64,000 bases of DNA from assembly GCF_014117215.1 (NCBI RefSeq), contig NZ_JACGXS010000002.1, positions 124,001 through 188,000 of the forward strand, given 5' to 3'. A program made the position numbers and the translations under genes. Source of the DNA: Stenotrophomonas tumulicola. Its GTDB lineage: Bacteria; Pseudomonadota; Gammaproteobacteria; Xanthomonadales; Xanthomonadaceae. A model generated the notes under the pieces. The model searched no databases, was not told the DNA's origin, and saw only the letters and a list, made by a program, of their open reading frames with translations. Position 1 is the stretch's first letter; every line of letters begins with the position of its first letter. Positions 35,602-45,137 of this stretch are shown piece by piece.

Positions 35602-38487
35602 ATGAGGTACTCATCGAACGTCGGCGCGAGCCTGCTCGCCCTGGCGCTGGTCGGCTGCGCCTCGCAACCGGTCAGTTCACCCGGCAATGCTGCCTATCGG
35701 ATAGCGGCAGACACGGACGGCTTCGTGCTCACCGCCGCCGACGGTGCGCACGCCCGGTTCTCCACGCGTTTCTGCGTACTGCGTGCGGCGGAAGACCCGG
35801 CGCCCAAGCTGCTGCCGGCCGGGCTGGCCACGCGCTACAACGTCACTACCTGGATCGCGTCGGGCAGCAAGGCGACGTCCATTGCCACGGTAGCGCGCGA
35901 CGCCAGCCAGGTCGGTGACGGCTTCGATCCGAACATCCTGGAGGGGGATACCCGAGGTCGTACGGCAGACTTCCTCGACGCTGCGCCGCGCACTTGCCTC
36001 GATGCGACGTCGATCACGCGCGAAGGCACAGGCTACCGCTGGCGGTTCCCGGATGATCCTGCTTTCACGCTCGAGGCGTGGCTTGAACCGGCGCCTGCGG
36101 ATGCACCGCCGCGGTTGCGGTTCGAACTGCGTCCGCGTGCGCCAGGCTATTACTCGGTCGTCTATGCCGGTGCGCCTGCCCATGCACCGTCCGCAGTGGA
36201 TGCCATATGGCAACCACTGGTCTGGACCGAAAAGCGCTTCCCGGACCGCAGCTATCTCAGCCTGGCTTTCCGCACGCCGGTTCCCACCACCCTGGTCGCA
36301 CATGACGGCCAGGCCGAAGGCGTGGTGGTGGATGCAGCGGAATTCCCGTTCGATCCGCTGCCGGTATTCGGAAACTCGCGTTTTGGCGTGGCACTACGCA
36401 ATACCGACGGCATGGCGCAGCCCATGGTGGCGGCGCCCGTTCTGGGCGGCGTGGGTTCGCGGATGGAGGCTGGGGCCCGCTTCCAGTTCGTGATACGGCC
36501 GCTGGTCCGGCGTGGCGACATCTCAGCCGCATTCGAATACACCGCGCGCAATCTGTACGGGTTCCACGACTACCGCCACAATGACATCTCATCGATCAAC
36601 CGCACGCTGGAGCGGATAGTCGACTACGGCATGAGCCCTTTCGCGCAGTTCCGCGAGGACGAGAAGGGGTCCAGTTACGAGACCGACGCACCGGGCACCG
36701 TCAAGAACGTGTCATCGCTCAATCCGTTGGATCTGGCACTGGTCACCGACGATGAGGCGATCTGGGATCGGCGCGTCCATCCCTACATCGAGTACATGGT
36801 CTCGCGGGAAAAGTACCTGTTCACCATCGACGAGGCACAGAAGATCCAGCATCCGTCGTACACGCTCAAGGGCCCCGCCGCGCCGATATCCGAACTGGCT
36901 GCGCTGCACCGGATCTTTCGCGGCGCCTCGCCTGCATTCCTCGAACTGGCAAAGGAGGAGTATGCCGGCGAGCGGGTCCGCAATCTCGATGTGCGCGAGC
37001 AGGGCGACTCCTGGCAGAACAGCCTGGCGCTGTACCGGGCCAGTGGCGAACGTGCCTATCTCGATGCGGCGGTGCGCGGTGCCGACGACTATCTGCGGCA
37101 ACGCGTGGCCCAGCCGCAGACTGGCTTTGCGGGCGTGCATGGCGAAGAGCCATTCTTCTGGACCCAGTTCGTGCCTGACTTCGCATCGCTGACCGAACTC
37201 TACCAGGCCACCGGTGAGACGCGTTTCCTCGAAGCGGCGCACCAGGCGGCGCGGACTTTCACCCAGTTCGTCTGGTTTGCGCCGGCCATTCCGGATGGCG
37301 AGGTGGTGGTGAACCAAGGGGGCATGGCACCGCTGTACGGTTACCTCGCCAGCAAGGGGCACCAGCGGATGCAGGCGCTTGAAGAAAGTGCGCCGGCGTG
37401 GCGACTTTCCGAGATTGGGTTGACCCCCGAATCTTCCGGCACCAGCACCGGCCATCGCGGCATCTTCATGTCGAACTGGGCGCCCTGGCTGCTGCGCATC
37501 GGTACGCTCACCGATGATGCCTTCCTGCGGGATGTTGCACGTTCGTCCATCATCGGTCGCTATAGAAATTTCCCTGGGTATCACATCAACACCGCGCGAA
37601 CGACCATCTACGAGCAGGCTGACTACCCATTGCGGGATCCCAAAGCGCTGAGCGTCAACTCGTTCCACTTCAACCATATCTGGCCCATGGCCTCGATGCT
37701 GCTCGACTATCTGGTGACCGATGCCGATACCCGCAGCGACGGCCGCATCCGCTTTCCTGCCGAGTTCATCGAGGGCTATGCATACCTGCAGAACCAAGCC
37801 TACGGTGGCCGCGTGGGACGCTTCTACGACCACGATGATGCAGTGCTGTGGATGCCGAAGGGACTTGTGCAGCCGGAATCAGTGGAACTCAACTACGTCG
37901 CCGCTCGCAGCATGGACAGCCAGCGCCTGTACCTGGCACTGATGAATGAATCGGATGCGGCCGTACAAAGCCGGGTCCGGTTGGATCCAGCGTATCTGCC
38001 GGGCCTGAGCAGCGGCGGGCAGGCGGTGCAGGTGTTCCATGCTGACGGCAGTGCGGCGGCACCCGCTGTCCTTCGCGATGGCGCGTTCGATATCGATGTG
38101 CCGGCACGGGGGCTGGTTGCGGTGGTACTCACCGACGCGGGCATCCGTCCGGGGCTGCAGGCAAGGATCATGGCGGCCGATGCTGCAGGTGCATGGCGCA
38201 AGCCCGTGGTACGGCTTGCGCAGCCTGCTGCCCGTGGCATGGTGATGCGCTATGGGCCTGGCATGCAGCAGGCCTATGTGTTCCTGGAGGATTCGAAGCG
38301 AGACTACCGCCGCGTGCGGCTGCATTGGCACATCGATGGACGGGCGGGAACCAGTGAGGACGACAGTTTCCCATGGGAGTTCAGCGTGCCGCTGCCGGAT
38401 GACGCCCGCGAGTTCCGCTGGTCGATCGAAGGCATCACGCCGGGCGGCGACAGCCAGCGGTCGCGCGAGGCCCGACTGGCTCGCTAG
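35602..38487 (+). CDS. Large lipoprotein, predicted glycan-active enzyme of unrecognised family
   Basis: A 961-residue exported protein. The lipobox LVGC at 16-19 predicts lipidation at Cys19. An all-beta N-terminal part extends to about 310. A long helical region follows (about 330-760), rich in aromatic pairs and repeats of the six-hairpin-toroid type (NSLALYRASGERAYLDAAVR, ASLTELYQATGETRFLEAAH). A C-terminal beta region ends the protein. This beta / alpha-toroid / beta order is common among polysaccharide lyases and some glycoside hydrolases. I cannot name its family; an exo-acting lyase on a uronate-containing chain is a guess from context. The start ATG at 35602 follows GGGAGGG. It is last in the gntR operon and ends before a hairpin terminator. 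Confidence 0.8.
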   Translation: MRYSSNVGASLLALALVGCASQPVSSPGNAAYRIAADTDGFVLTAADGAHARFSTRFCVLRAAEDPAPKLLPAGLATRYNVTTWIASGSKATSIATVARDASQVGDGFDPNILEGDTRGRTADFLDAAPRTCLDATSITREGTGYRWRFPDDPAFTLEAWLEPAPADAPPRLRFELRPRAPGYYSVVYAGAPAHAPSAVDAIWQPLVWTEKRFPDRSYLSLAFRTPVPTTLVAHDGQAEGVVVDAAEFPFDPLPVFGNSRFGVALRNTDGMAQPMVAAPVLGGVGSRMEAGARFQFVIRPLVRRGDISAAFEYTARNLYGFHDYRHNDISSINRTLERIVDYGMSPFAQFREDEKGSSYETDAPGTVKNVSSLNPLDLALVTDDEAIWDRRVHPYIEYMVSREKYLFTIDEAQKIQHPSYTLKGPAAPISELAALHRIFRGASPAFLELAKEEYAGERVRNLDVREQGDSWQNSLALYRASGERAYLDAAVRGADDYLRQRVAQPQTGFAGVHGEEPFFWTQFVPDFASLTELYQATGETRFLEAAHQAARTFTQFVWFAPAIPDGEVVVNQGGMAPLYGYLASKGHQRMQALEESAPAWRLSEIGLTPESSGTSTGHRGIFMSNWAPWLLRIGTLTDDAFLRDVARSSIIGRYRNFPGYHINTARTTIYEQADYPLRDPKALSVNSFHFNHIWPMASMLLDYLVTDADTRSDGRIRFPAEFIEGYAYLQNQAYGGRVGRFYDHDDAVLWMPKGLVQPESVELNYVAARSMDSQRLYLALMNESDAAVQSRVRLDPAYLPGLSSGGQAVQVFHADGSAAAPAVLRDGAFDIDVPARGLVAVVLTDAGIRPGLQARIMAADAAGAWRKPVVRLAQPAARGMVMRYGPGMQQAYVFLEDSKRDYRRVRLHWHIDGRAGTSEDDSFPWEFSVPLPDDAREFRWSIEGITPGGDSQRSREARLAR

Positions 38488-38539
38488 CCCTGCGTCCCGC
38501 ACCCGTGGCGGGACCAAGCGCACGGCAGGCAGAACAGGA

Positions 38540-38570
38540 CCCGCTAAGCATTGTGCTTGGCGGGCCTTTC
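38540..38570 (+). terminator. Terminator between the convergent operons
   Basis: CCCGCTAAGCA, loop TTG, TGCTTGGCGGG: an 11-base-pair stem with one G-T pair, followed by CCTTTC. It lies 53 bases after the lipoprotein gene and faces the end of the GH106 gene. Confidence 0.75.
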
Positions 38571-38612
38571 TATCTGGAAGCGCCGAATCGCTTCCGCGGT
38601 CCGGGCGTGGCC

Positions 38613-41600
38613 TCAGGGCGTGTCGTCTGCGGACGGTACGATTCCCCACCATTCCAGCGTGACCGGGCCCAGCAGTCCGGACGGCACCAGCGGCGAATCC
38701 GGGTCGTACTGTTTCCACGTCGTGAAGCTGGACCGCGGCCATGCACCGCGCGCGCGCGGCTGATATATCCACGCCGGCATCGTCAGCAGGCGGCCATCGG
38801 TGAACGGGGACGTCCCCGTCTTCTGATACTCGGCATCCACTGCAATCGCCGCATCGCCAATCAGGCGGTTCACCCATCGGTTGGCGACGTGGACTTCAAG
38901 CGTGTTCGTGCCCGGATGCAGGCGGGTGGTGATGTCCAGCCGGAAGGGGCGCTTCCAGGCGATACCTGCATCCTGGTTGTTAACCGTCACCCGCGCGATG
39001 TCGGCCACTCGGCCGAGGTCCAGCATGGCGACGGCGTTGGCCGGTATCTGCGCCAGATCGAAATCGGTCCGGTAGATCGCGGTGCCCGAATGAAAGCGGA
39101 TCGCCGGGTCAGGGTCCGTCGTCCACGACGGTAGACCTTCGATCCGCTGCCGGCTGGCGGCGGCGCCTCCAAGGCCGGGGAACTCGCGTTCCCAGCCCTG
39201 CGTGAACGCCAGCGTTGGCGGCAGCGCGGGCAAGTGGACCGTGCGCGTGGTGCGGTCGGACAGATCCAGCCGTACGGACCTGGCCTGCGTGAGCAAACGG
39301 CCCGGCCGATCTGCCAGGTTGAGGCCCGCCGTCGCTGCGCCACTGGTCCAACGCGATGGGAGAGGCCTGCGCAGCACCAGGAACGTGGATCCCCACGGTT
39401 CCAGTTGCACGGGAACGCCAACACCCGTGGCCGTGGGCGTGAACAGTGCCGCGTCGGCCAGCGTGCCGCGCACCGGATCCCAGATCTCGGGAATGCGGCC
39501 AGGCTGGCGCAGCTCGATCCGCGCCTGGCGTGGCTGTTCGGAATCGTTGAAGACGAAGTAGATGTCCACCTCGCCCGCACGACGGTGGATGAAGCGCGGG
39601 TCCTGCATCGAGCCATCCCAACGCACGTCGGGAGCGACGCCCTTCGATTGCAGGACCTGCGCCGGCGACAGCCCCGCATGCACGGTGCCGCGGCCTACCG
39701 GCTTTGCGCCGCGTACCGGGAGATCGGCCCACAACGCATCGACGATGCGGTCAAACTCCTTGCGCTGCTTCAGGTCCGTGAGCCCTGCCGGCGCGGCCGG
39801 CGGCGATCCTGCCAAGCTCGCCCCGCTTCTTACCAGTTGTTCGATCCTGCGCAGCGTAGCGATGTTGGCGACCCAGGTCTTCGAGACCTCCGGCCCAGGC
39901 GTAACCAGCAGGCGGAATGCCGCGCCCCGTGGATGCCTGAGCACGCCGTCCTGCACCGACATCGCCATTATGTCCGCTGGATAGGCAACCTCGAAATCGT
40001 ATCCAGGCAGCGACGTTTCGACTGCATCGGGCAGTGCATAGCCCAGGTCTTCATCTACCAGCAGAACGACATCAGCCACTCGGTTGCCCTGCTGCAACAG
40101 GAACTGACTGCGCGACAGATAGGCGATCCAGTCACTGGCATACGGCCACCACGTGTTCAACCGACCGAAATGGGTGCCGTAGCGGCCAAGCGAGAATCCC
40201 GGTGCGGCATTGCTGACAGGTTGGTGCGTGAAGCTGTGCAAGGCGAACCGGTTCAGTCCCAGCGTAAAGGCCTGGTCGCCAGCGCGCTTGAGGCTGGCAG
40301 GGGTGTTCTGGAAACGCGCGTGTTCCGGCCTTGCGGTGAAGGCCTCGGCGGCCACCATCCTGCGCCCCAGAAAGGTGGCCGCCGACGTCGTCATTCTGAT
40401 CTTCGCCGCGCGCGGCATTGCCTCCGGCATCCAGAACTCGTTCATCGGCACATCGACGTGGCGATTGGCGGACATCGGCGTGACCGGTCCCCCCTGGGAT
40501 TCGGAATAGACCTTCATGCCATGGCGACTGGCGAGCCGCTGCATGGTGCCGAAATAGTTGTCGGCGATCATTTCCTCGATTACCTGCCGGAAATCCCAAA
40601 GTACAGCTTCGCTTTCCTGCAGGGATCCCACCACGCGTCCGCTCAGCACCGGCAGCCACGGCAACAGTGCATAGCCCTTCCTGTGCATGAACTCGCGTGG
40701 CATCTCCCCCGTCCAGTTCTGGAAGCCGCCTTCGAAACTGTCGAACAACACGCCGTTGAACGTTTTCCCTGCCAGTGGCCCTGCCTGGCGGATCATGCGC
40801 CCAAGCGAGTGTTCAAACTGGAACGCGACCGCGTCCGGATCCAGCTTGTCTATTTCCAGCCCGTGGCCTTCCGGTACTGCGGGATGGTTGGTCTTTCCGG
40901 TAGTGGTGTAGCCGAAGCGCAGCAGGGTCCATCTGCCTGGCGGCAAGCGTGCGGTCAGGTGACCGCTGGCATCCATGCTGTCCGACAGCACGATCACGCT
41001 ATCGGGCGGTATGCCGGGCAGGGTGCGGGTATCGCGGATGATCGGCCTGGGGCCCCAGCCTGCCTTGGCCTGGCCCCCGGCAATCCGTTCGCGAGTCTGC
41101 GGGACGGCGATCACCGCGATATCGACGAAGTAGGGCGCCATTGGCACCGTGCGTTCCGGATAGGCGGGCGTCAGGTCCGGACGCGGCAACGGCATGGATA
41201 CATCCCCGCCGCCGACGTCCGTTTCGCTCCAGACCAGGCGCTTCATCGAACGTTCGGGAGTTACCCACGGTCCGCCGCTCGCCGACCAGCCTGGCGTGTT
41301 CATCGCATGGAACTCCAGGCCCAGAGCGTCGGCCTGATCGATGGCATGGCGTACGTGGCTGAACCAGGATTCGGATCCATAGCGGACCGGCCCTTTGGGT
41401 GCATAGATATCCACGTCGAACATCTGCACGCCACCCATGCCAGCCGCTTTTGCCGCGGCGAGATCGGCATCGATGCCTTCGATCGTCACGTTGCCGTTGA
41501 TCCAGTGCCACCAGCCCAGCGGCCGTGCATCGCGCGGAGGCGCGGCGAATCCGATCTCCAGATCGTCTGCGGCGTGCGCTGGCGCGCGCACCAGCAGCAT

Positions 41601-41714
41601 CGCCGCCAAACCCAGGACCGACCATCGCACCCTGTTCGCTGTTGCCCGGCGGCAGTTGCGTGCGGCGGGCACACGCAACGGCGGCGGCACATCGCTACGG
41701 ATAGTTGGTGACAT
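38613..41714 (-). CDS. Glycoside hydrolase family 106-like protein (alpha-L-rhamnosidase family)
   Basis: A 1033-residue exported enzyme, typical GH106 length. The signal sequence lies within 1-48 (WSVLGLAAMLLVRAPAHA). The TIM-barrel half begins PLGWWHWINGNVTIEGIDAD near 64-83, with GGVQMFDVDIY, EFHAMNTPGWSASGGPWV and the acidic VLFDSFEGGFQNWTGEMP near 327-344. A C-terminal jelly-roll carbohydrate-binding-like domain is near 860-960 (GTAIYRTDFDLAQIP, GTNTLEVHVANRWVN). Known members release alpha-linked L-rhamnose from pectin rhamnogalacturonan or plant glycosides. The start at 41714 overlaps the upstream gene by 20 bases. It is last of five genes in the receptor-led operon, probably periplasmic. 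Confidence 0.83.
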   Translation of the reverse strand: MSPTIRSDVPPPLRVPAARNCRRATANRVRWSVLGLAAMLLVRAPAHAADDLEIGFAAPPRDARPLGWWHWINGNVTIEGIDADLAAAKAAGMGGVQMFDVDIYAPKGPVRYGSESWFSHVRHAIDQADALGLEFHAMNTPGWSASGGPWVTPERSMKRLVWSETDVGGGDVSMPLPRPDLTPAYPERTVPMAPYFVDIAVIAVPQTRERIAGGQAKAGWGPRPIIRDTRTLPGIPPDSVIVLSDSMDASGHLTARLPPGRWTLLRFGYTTTGKTNHPAVPEGHGLEIDKLDPDAVAFQFEHSLGRMIRQAGPLAGKTFNGVLFDSFEGGFQNWTGEMPREFMHRKGYALLPWLPVLSGRVVGSLQESEAVLWDFRQVIEEMIADNYFGTMQRLASRHGMKVYSESQGGPVTPMSANRHVDVPMNEFWMPEAMPRAAKIRMTTSAATFLGRRMVAAEAFTARPEHARFQNTPASLKRAGDQAFTLGLNRFALHSFTHQPVSNAAPGFSLGRYGTHFGRLNTWWPYASDWIAYLSRSQFLLQQGNRVADVVLLVDEDLGYALPDAVETSLPGYDFEVAYPADIMAMSVQDGVLRHPRGAAFRLLVTPGPEVSKTWVANIATLRRIEQLVRSGASLAGSPPAAPAGLTDLKQRKEFDRIVDALWADLPVRGAKPVGRGTVHAGLSPAQVLQSKGVAPDVRWDGSMQDPRFIHRRAGEVDIYFVFNDSEQPRQARIELRQPGRIPEIWDPVRGTLADAALFTPTATGVGVPVQLEPWGSTFLVLRRPLPSRWTSGAATAGLNLADRPGRLLTQARSVRLDLSDRTTRTVHLPALPPTLAFTQGWEREFPGLGGAAASRQRIEGLPSWTTDPDPAIRFHSGTAIYRTDFDLAQIPANAVAMLDLGRVADIARVTVNNQDAGIAWKRPFRLDITTRLHPGTNTLEVHVANRWVNRLIGDAAIAVDAEYQKTGTSPFTDGRLLTMPAWIYQPRARGAWPRSSFTTWKQYDPDSPLVPSGLLGPVTLEWWGIVPSADDTP

Positions 41715-42945
41715 CGAGTTTCTGGCGATTGATGCGCGTATGGCCGCTCACTACTGATGTGCGGAAGTACAGATAGGTATGCCCCTGTCCATACACCTGG
41801 CCAAAATTATGATCGCTGCCGTCAGCGTCGAAATCGATGACAGCGGGATAATTGACCTGGCCCGACGTTGACGTCAGCAACGGTTGCGATGGATTCCAGT
41901 TCACCAGGTCGCGTGAGGTGGCATAGCGCACACCGTTGCCATCGCGGAACACGGCAATGTAATGGCGCGACGGCGCGTGCCAGTGGATGCTGCGTACGTA
42001 GGATGCGAACGTACCTGGATTGACAACGGCGCACGGCGCGGTGGTGCTGATGTAGGGGTTGTTCATTGATTGCGAATAGGCCGGCGCGGTGGTGCTGCCA
42101 TTCCATGCGCGCCAGTTCTGCCGCAGCGAGGGATCGTCACTGCGGAACAGGCATACGCCCTTGTCCTGGTCGCCGAATCCCGAGCTGGTGTATGCAAACA
42201 TGTAGTGGTAGCCATCCGGATTGCCATCCTGGTCAAAGCCACGGACGATGTTGGACGGGGCGCCATAGCCGATCCATCCCGCCAGCGGCGTGCCGCCATC
42301 GCCGGGATAGACCACATGTGGGTAGATCGCAACGTGCCATGGCACCGACTTCAGCTTTCCGAAGGACAGGTGTCCAGCGGGGGACGTGTTCAGCGCATCG
42401 GCTTTCCAGATCGCGACCGCGCTGTACCAGCACTGCGGCTTGCCATCGACCACGCCGCCCTTGTGGCAATCCGGATCGGAAAGCCGGGTGCCGAAATAGT
42501 CTTCGTGCCCGTAGCCGTAGACGAGGGCGGTCTGCGGATCGAAATACAGCGCCTGCAGGAAGGTTTTCTGGTCGAAGCGGTCAACCTGGTTGTTGGCAAC
42601 ATTTCCCAACATGATCGGGGTGCAGTCCAGCGCGGCCGTGGATGGCTGGGCAATGAAGTCGGCAGGGCTGCCGGTCCATTGCCAGGCGCGTGCCTGCGGA
42701 TCACCGATAGTCATGTGCACGACATCGTACTGATCGCGGAATGTCCGGACCGGGCCGTCGATATGCACCTTGGTGCTTCCGCAACTGGTCAGGTTGCTGT
42801 CGTGGAATGTCTGCACGTCGCCGCTGGTGGCGAGGATGGGGGGCGCGAACACCTGCGCTGCGGCCGGCATGGCGGTGCCGCAGGCCAGCGTGAAAGCCAG
42901 CGCGATCGCAGGACGCGATGCAGGCGAGGGAAGGGTTGCGTTCAT
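41695..42945 (-). CDS. Exported beta-propeller protein, possible GH43-like glycosidase
   Basis: A 416-residue protein with a signal peptide at 1-30 (ALAFTLACGTAMPAAAQ). The rest is all-beta in appearance with repeated aromatic strand motifs: VHMTIGDPQARAWQW, YFDPQTALVYGYGHEDYFG, WHVAIYPHVVYPGDGG, GYHYMFAYTSSGFGDQD and HYIAVFRDGNGVRYATSRDL. This pattern suggests a five-bladed propeller of the GH43/GH117/GH145 kind, but catalytic residues cannot be assigned. Five cysteines could form disulfides in the periplasm. ATG at 42945 overlaps the esterase stop (ATGA), so it is coupled. The predicted substrate is the same glycan as that of the GH106 protein. Confidence 0.65.
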   Translation of the reverse strand: MNATLPSPASRPAIALAFTLACGTAMPAAAQVFAPPILATSGDVQTFHDSNLTSCGSTKVHIDGPVRTFRDQYDVVHMTIGDPQARAWQWTGSPADFIAQPSTAALDCTPIMLGNVANNQVDRFDQKTFLQALYFDPQTALVYGYGHEDYFGTRLSDPDCHKGGVVDGKPQCWYSAVAIWKADALNTSPAGHLSFGKLKSVPWHVAIYPHVVYPGDGGTPLAGWIGYGAPSNIVRGFDQDGNPDGYHYMFAYTSSGFGDQDKGVCLFRSDDPSLRQNWRAWNGSTTAPAYSQSMNNPYISTTAPCAVVNPGTFASYVRSIHWHAPSRHYIAVFRDGNGVRYATSRDLVNWNPSQPLLTSTSGQVNYPAVIDFDADGSDHNFGQVYGQGHTYLYFRTSVVSGHTRINRQKLDVTNYP

Positions 42946-43862
42946 GGTGGTTCTCCCGTGGATGCATCCGGAAGCGGGGCCGGACTCCCGTCGAGCACGG
43001 GCACGTGCTGCGCCCGCAAGAACGTACGCAGGGCGACATCGAGTCGCGCCGTCGCATCGGCATCGAAGGCACCATGCCCGCCACCAGTTACGACGTGCAG
43101 TGTTACCGGTACGCCCAACGCGGTGGCGGCGGCGAACAGTGCCTGCGACTGGGCCAGCGGCACCACCCGATCGGCATCGCCGTGCACGATGAACAAGGGC
43201 GGCATGCGGCTGTCCAGGCGCGCCAGCGGCGAGAGTTGTCGCAGGTATCGAGCGTCCCCGGCATGCGGGCCGAGCCAACGGTCGACGGCGCCGGAGGCGG
43301 GATGCCAGGCGGCCAGGTCGGTGATGCCGTAGCGGTCGACGACGGCGGCAATCGCTGGCATCCGGCCGCAGCCTGCGTCGAATTCGGGGTCGTCCCGCGC
43401 GGCTACTGCAAGCAACACAAGGTGGCCACCCGCTGAAGCGCCTTCGACCACGATATGCCTGCGGTCGAAGCCCAACGTCGCTGCCTCGCGCCCTACCCAG
43501 GCAAGTGCGCAGCGGACATCACGCACTGCAGCCGGCGCGGGAGCCTCATCGGCCAGCCGATATTCGACCGCGACCACCGAGAACCCCATCGCAAATGCGG
43601 CCTCGAATGATGCACGTGGCGGTCGCGCACCCCGGCTCCAGCCGCCGCCATGCACGAACACCAGGACCGGCGTTGGCCGTGACGACTGAAGACGATGCAC
43701 ATCCAGGTGCAGGGCACGGCCCGCGACCACGTGGTAGCGCACATCTACGCGGCTCTTGATGGCCGCCTGCCGTGGCTGTACCTCCATCGCCGCCGCCCCG
43801 GGCGAAGGCGCGGCCAGGGCAGCAGCAAGCGCTGCTGCGCAAGCTGCCGCCACCGTCTTCAT
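42942..43862 (-). CDS. Exported alpha/beta hydrolase, esterase of the HSL/BD-FAE type
   Basis: A 306-residue hydrolase with a signal peptide at about 1-25. The oxyanion motif HGGGW is at 71-75; the nucleophile Ser143 lies in EGASAGGH; the acid is in HGDADRVVP (Asp229 or Asp231) and the base His263 in GGGHGAF. This is a carbohydrate esterase-like layout; deacetylation or removal of phenolic esters from the imported glycan would fit the operon. It overlaps the MFS gene upstream and the propeller gene downstream by four bases each, so all are translationally coupled. Confidence 0.88.
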   Translation of the reverse strand: MKTVAAACAAALAAALAAPSPGAAAMEVQPRQAAIKSRVDVRYHVVAGRALHLDVHRLQSSRPTPVLVFVHGGGWSRGARPPRASFEAAFAMGFSVVAVEYRLADEAPAPAAVRDVRCALAWVGREAATLGFDRRHIVVEGASAGGHLVLLAVAARDDPEFDAGCGRMPAIAAVVDRYGITDLAAWHPASGAVDRWLGPHAGDARYLRQLSPLARLDSRMPPLFIVHGDADRVVPLAQSQALFAAATALGVPVTLHVVTGGGHGAFDADATARLDVALRTFLRAQHVPVLDGSPAPLPDASTGEPP

Positions 43863-45121
43863 TCCCCGTTACCGCGTGGTCGCCGCACCGCCCACCAGGC
43901 CAGCACCCAGCCCAGCGGATGCAGCACCGCCATCGCCAGGAACACGGTGCCGTAGGACTGCGCGCTGGCAAACTCGCCCACCAGCCTGGTCGACAGCATG
44001 CCGCCCAGGCCGCTGCCGGCGGCGATGATGCCGAAGATCGTCGCCACGTGGCGACGGGGGAAGGTGTCGACCGCGAGCGTGGTGAGGTTGGTCAGGAATA
44101 CCAGGTGGGAGAAAGCGACTATTGCCGCGAATACAAAGGTCATCGTGATCGATGGTCCGCCGGCAATCGATGCTCCCAGCGGCGCGAGCAACGCAGCGCC
44201 CGCCATCAGGCACAGTCGGCTGCGCGCTGGCGTCAGACCTTGACGTACCAGACGGCCAGAGCCCCAGCCACCGATCAGGCTGCCCATGTCCGCGGCCAGG
44301 TAGACGATCCACGCGACCTGTGCCATCTGCATCAGGCCCATGCCGCGGTCATCGATCATGTATTTCGGGAACCAGAACAGATAGAAGTACCAGACCGGAT
44401 CGGTCACCATGCGCGCGAGCGCCAGGCCCCATACCGGGCGCTGCCGCAGCAGCGGCAGCCATCCCCCGCGACCGCCCGCTTCATCCGTGGCATCCGTGTC
44501 CGCCGTGACCAGGGGCGCGCCGCGATGCACCAGCCACCAGCCTACGATCCAGACAAAGCCAAGCGCGCCGGTGGCCATGAATGCGGCGCGCCAGCCGTGC
44601 GCCAGCGCCAACCAGCCGATCAACGGCGGCGCGATCGTCGCGCCGACCATCGCGCCGGCGGTGTACACGCCTACCGCAAAACCGCGTTCTTGCGCGGGGA
44701 AGCGCTCGGCCACCGTCTTGGGTGCCGCGGTGTAATTGCCAGCCTCGCCAAGGCCCAGTGCGAAACGCGCGGCACCGAGCTGCGCCGCACTCTGCACCAG
44801 CCCGGTGAGCATGTTGGCCAATGACCACCAACCCACGAACAGCGCCAGTCCGAGCTTCGAGCCAAGCCGGTCGGTGAGCCAACCGGCACCAAGGTGTGCC
44901 AGCGTGTAGGCGATCAGGAACCACTGCACGATCGTGGCGTAGCCGCGGTCATCAATGCCCAGGTCGGCCTGGACGATGGGTGCCAGGATCGAGAGCGTCT
45001 GCCGGTCGACGTAGTTCAACACCGTCGACAGGAACAGGAAGGCGAGGATCCCCCAGCGCGCGCGGCTGCGGAACGAGGGGGAGCCGTCAACGACGCTCAC
45101 TGTCCGCACTCCGGCTGCCAT
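43859..45121 (-). CDS. MFS transporter, ACS family (hexuronate ExuT-like)
   Basis: A 420-residue transporter with about twelve membrane helices. The N-terminal helix contains the STVLNYVDRQTLSILAPIV signature of the anion:cation symporter family (ExuT, DgoT-like). The loop 2-3 motif is GWLTDRLGSKLGLAL, and helix 4-5 has GLGEAGNYTAAPKTVAERF with the RG-type motif following. Members import hexuronates, galactonate and similar sugar acids by proton symport. This fits the dgo-type catabolic genes on the other side of the island. It starts 16 bases after the receptor gene and overlaps the esterase gene. Confidence 0.88.
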   Translation of the reverse strand: MAAGVRTVSVVDGSPSFRSRARWGILAFLFLSTVLNYVDRQTLSILAPIVQADLGIDDRGYATIVQWFLIAYTLAHLGAGWLTDRLGSKLGLALFVGWWSLANMLTGLVQSAAQLGAARFALGLGEAGNYTAAPKTVAERFPAQERGFAVGVYTAGAMVGATIAPPLIGWLALAHGWRAAFMATGALGFVWIVGWWLVHRGAPLVTADTDATDEAGGRGGWLPLLRQRPVWGLALARMVTDPVWYFYLFWFPKYMIDDRGMGLMQMAQVAWIVYLAADMGSLIGGWGSGRLVRQGLTPARSRLCLMAGAALLAPLGASIAGGPSITMTFVFAAIVAFSHLVFLTNLTTLAVDTFPRRHVATIFGIIAAGSGLGGMLSTRLVGEFASAQSYGTVFLAMAVLHPLGWVLAWWAVRRPRGNGE

Positions 45122-45137
45122 GTCGTCGTCGTTGCCA

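Noticed and set aside
39234-41711. 825-codon plus-strand frame inside the GH106 gene
   Set aside because: Antisense shadow; the minus strand encodes a complete exported hydrolase with recognisable motifs.
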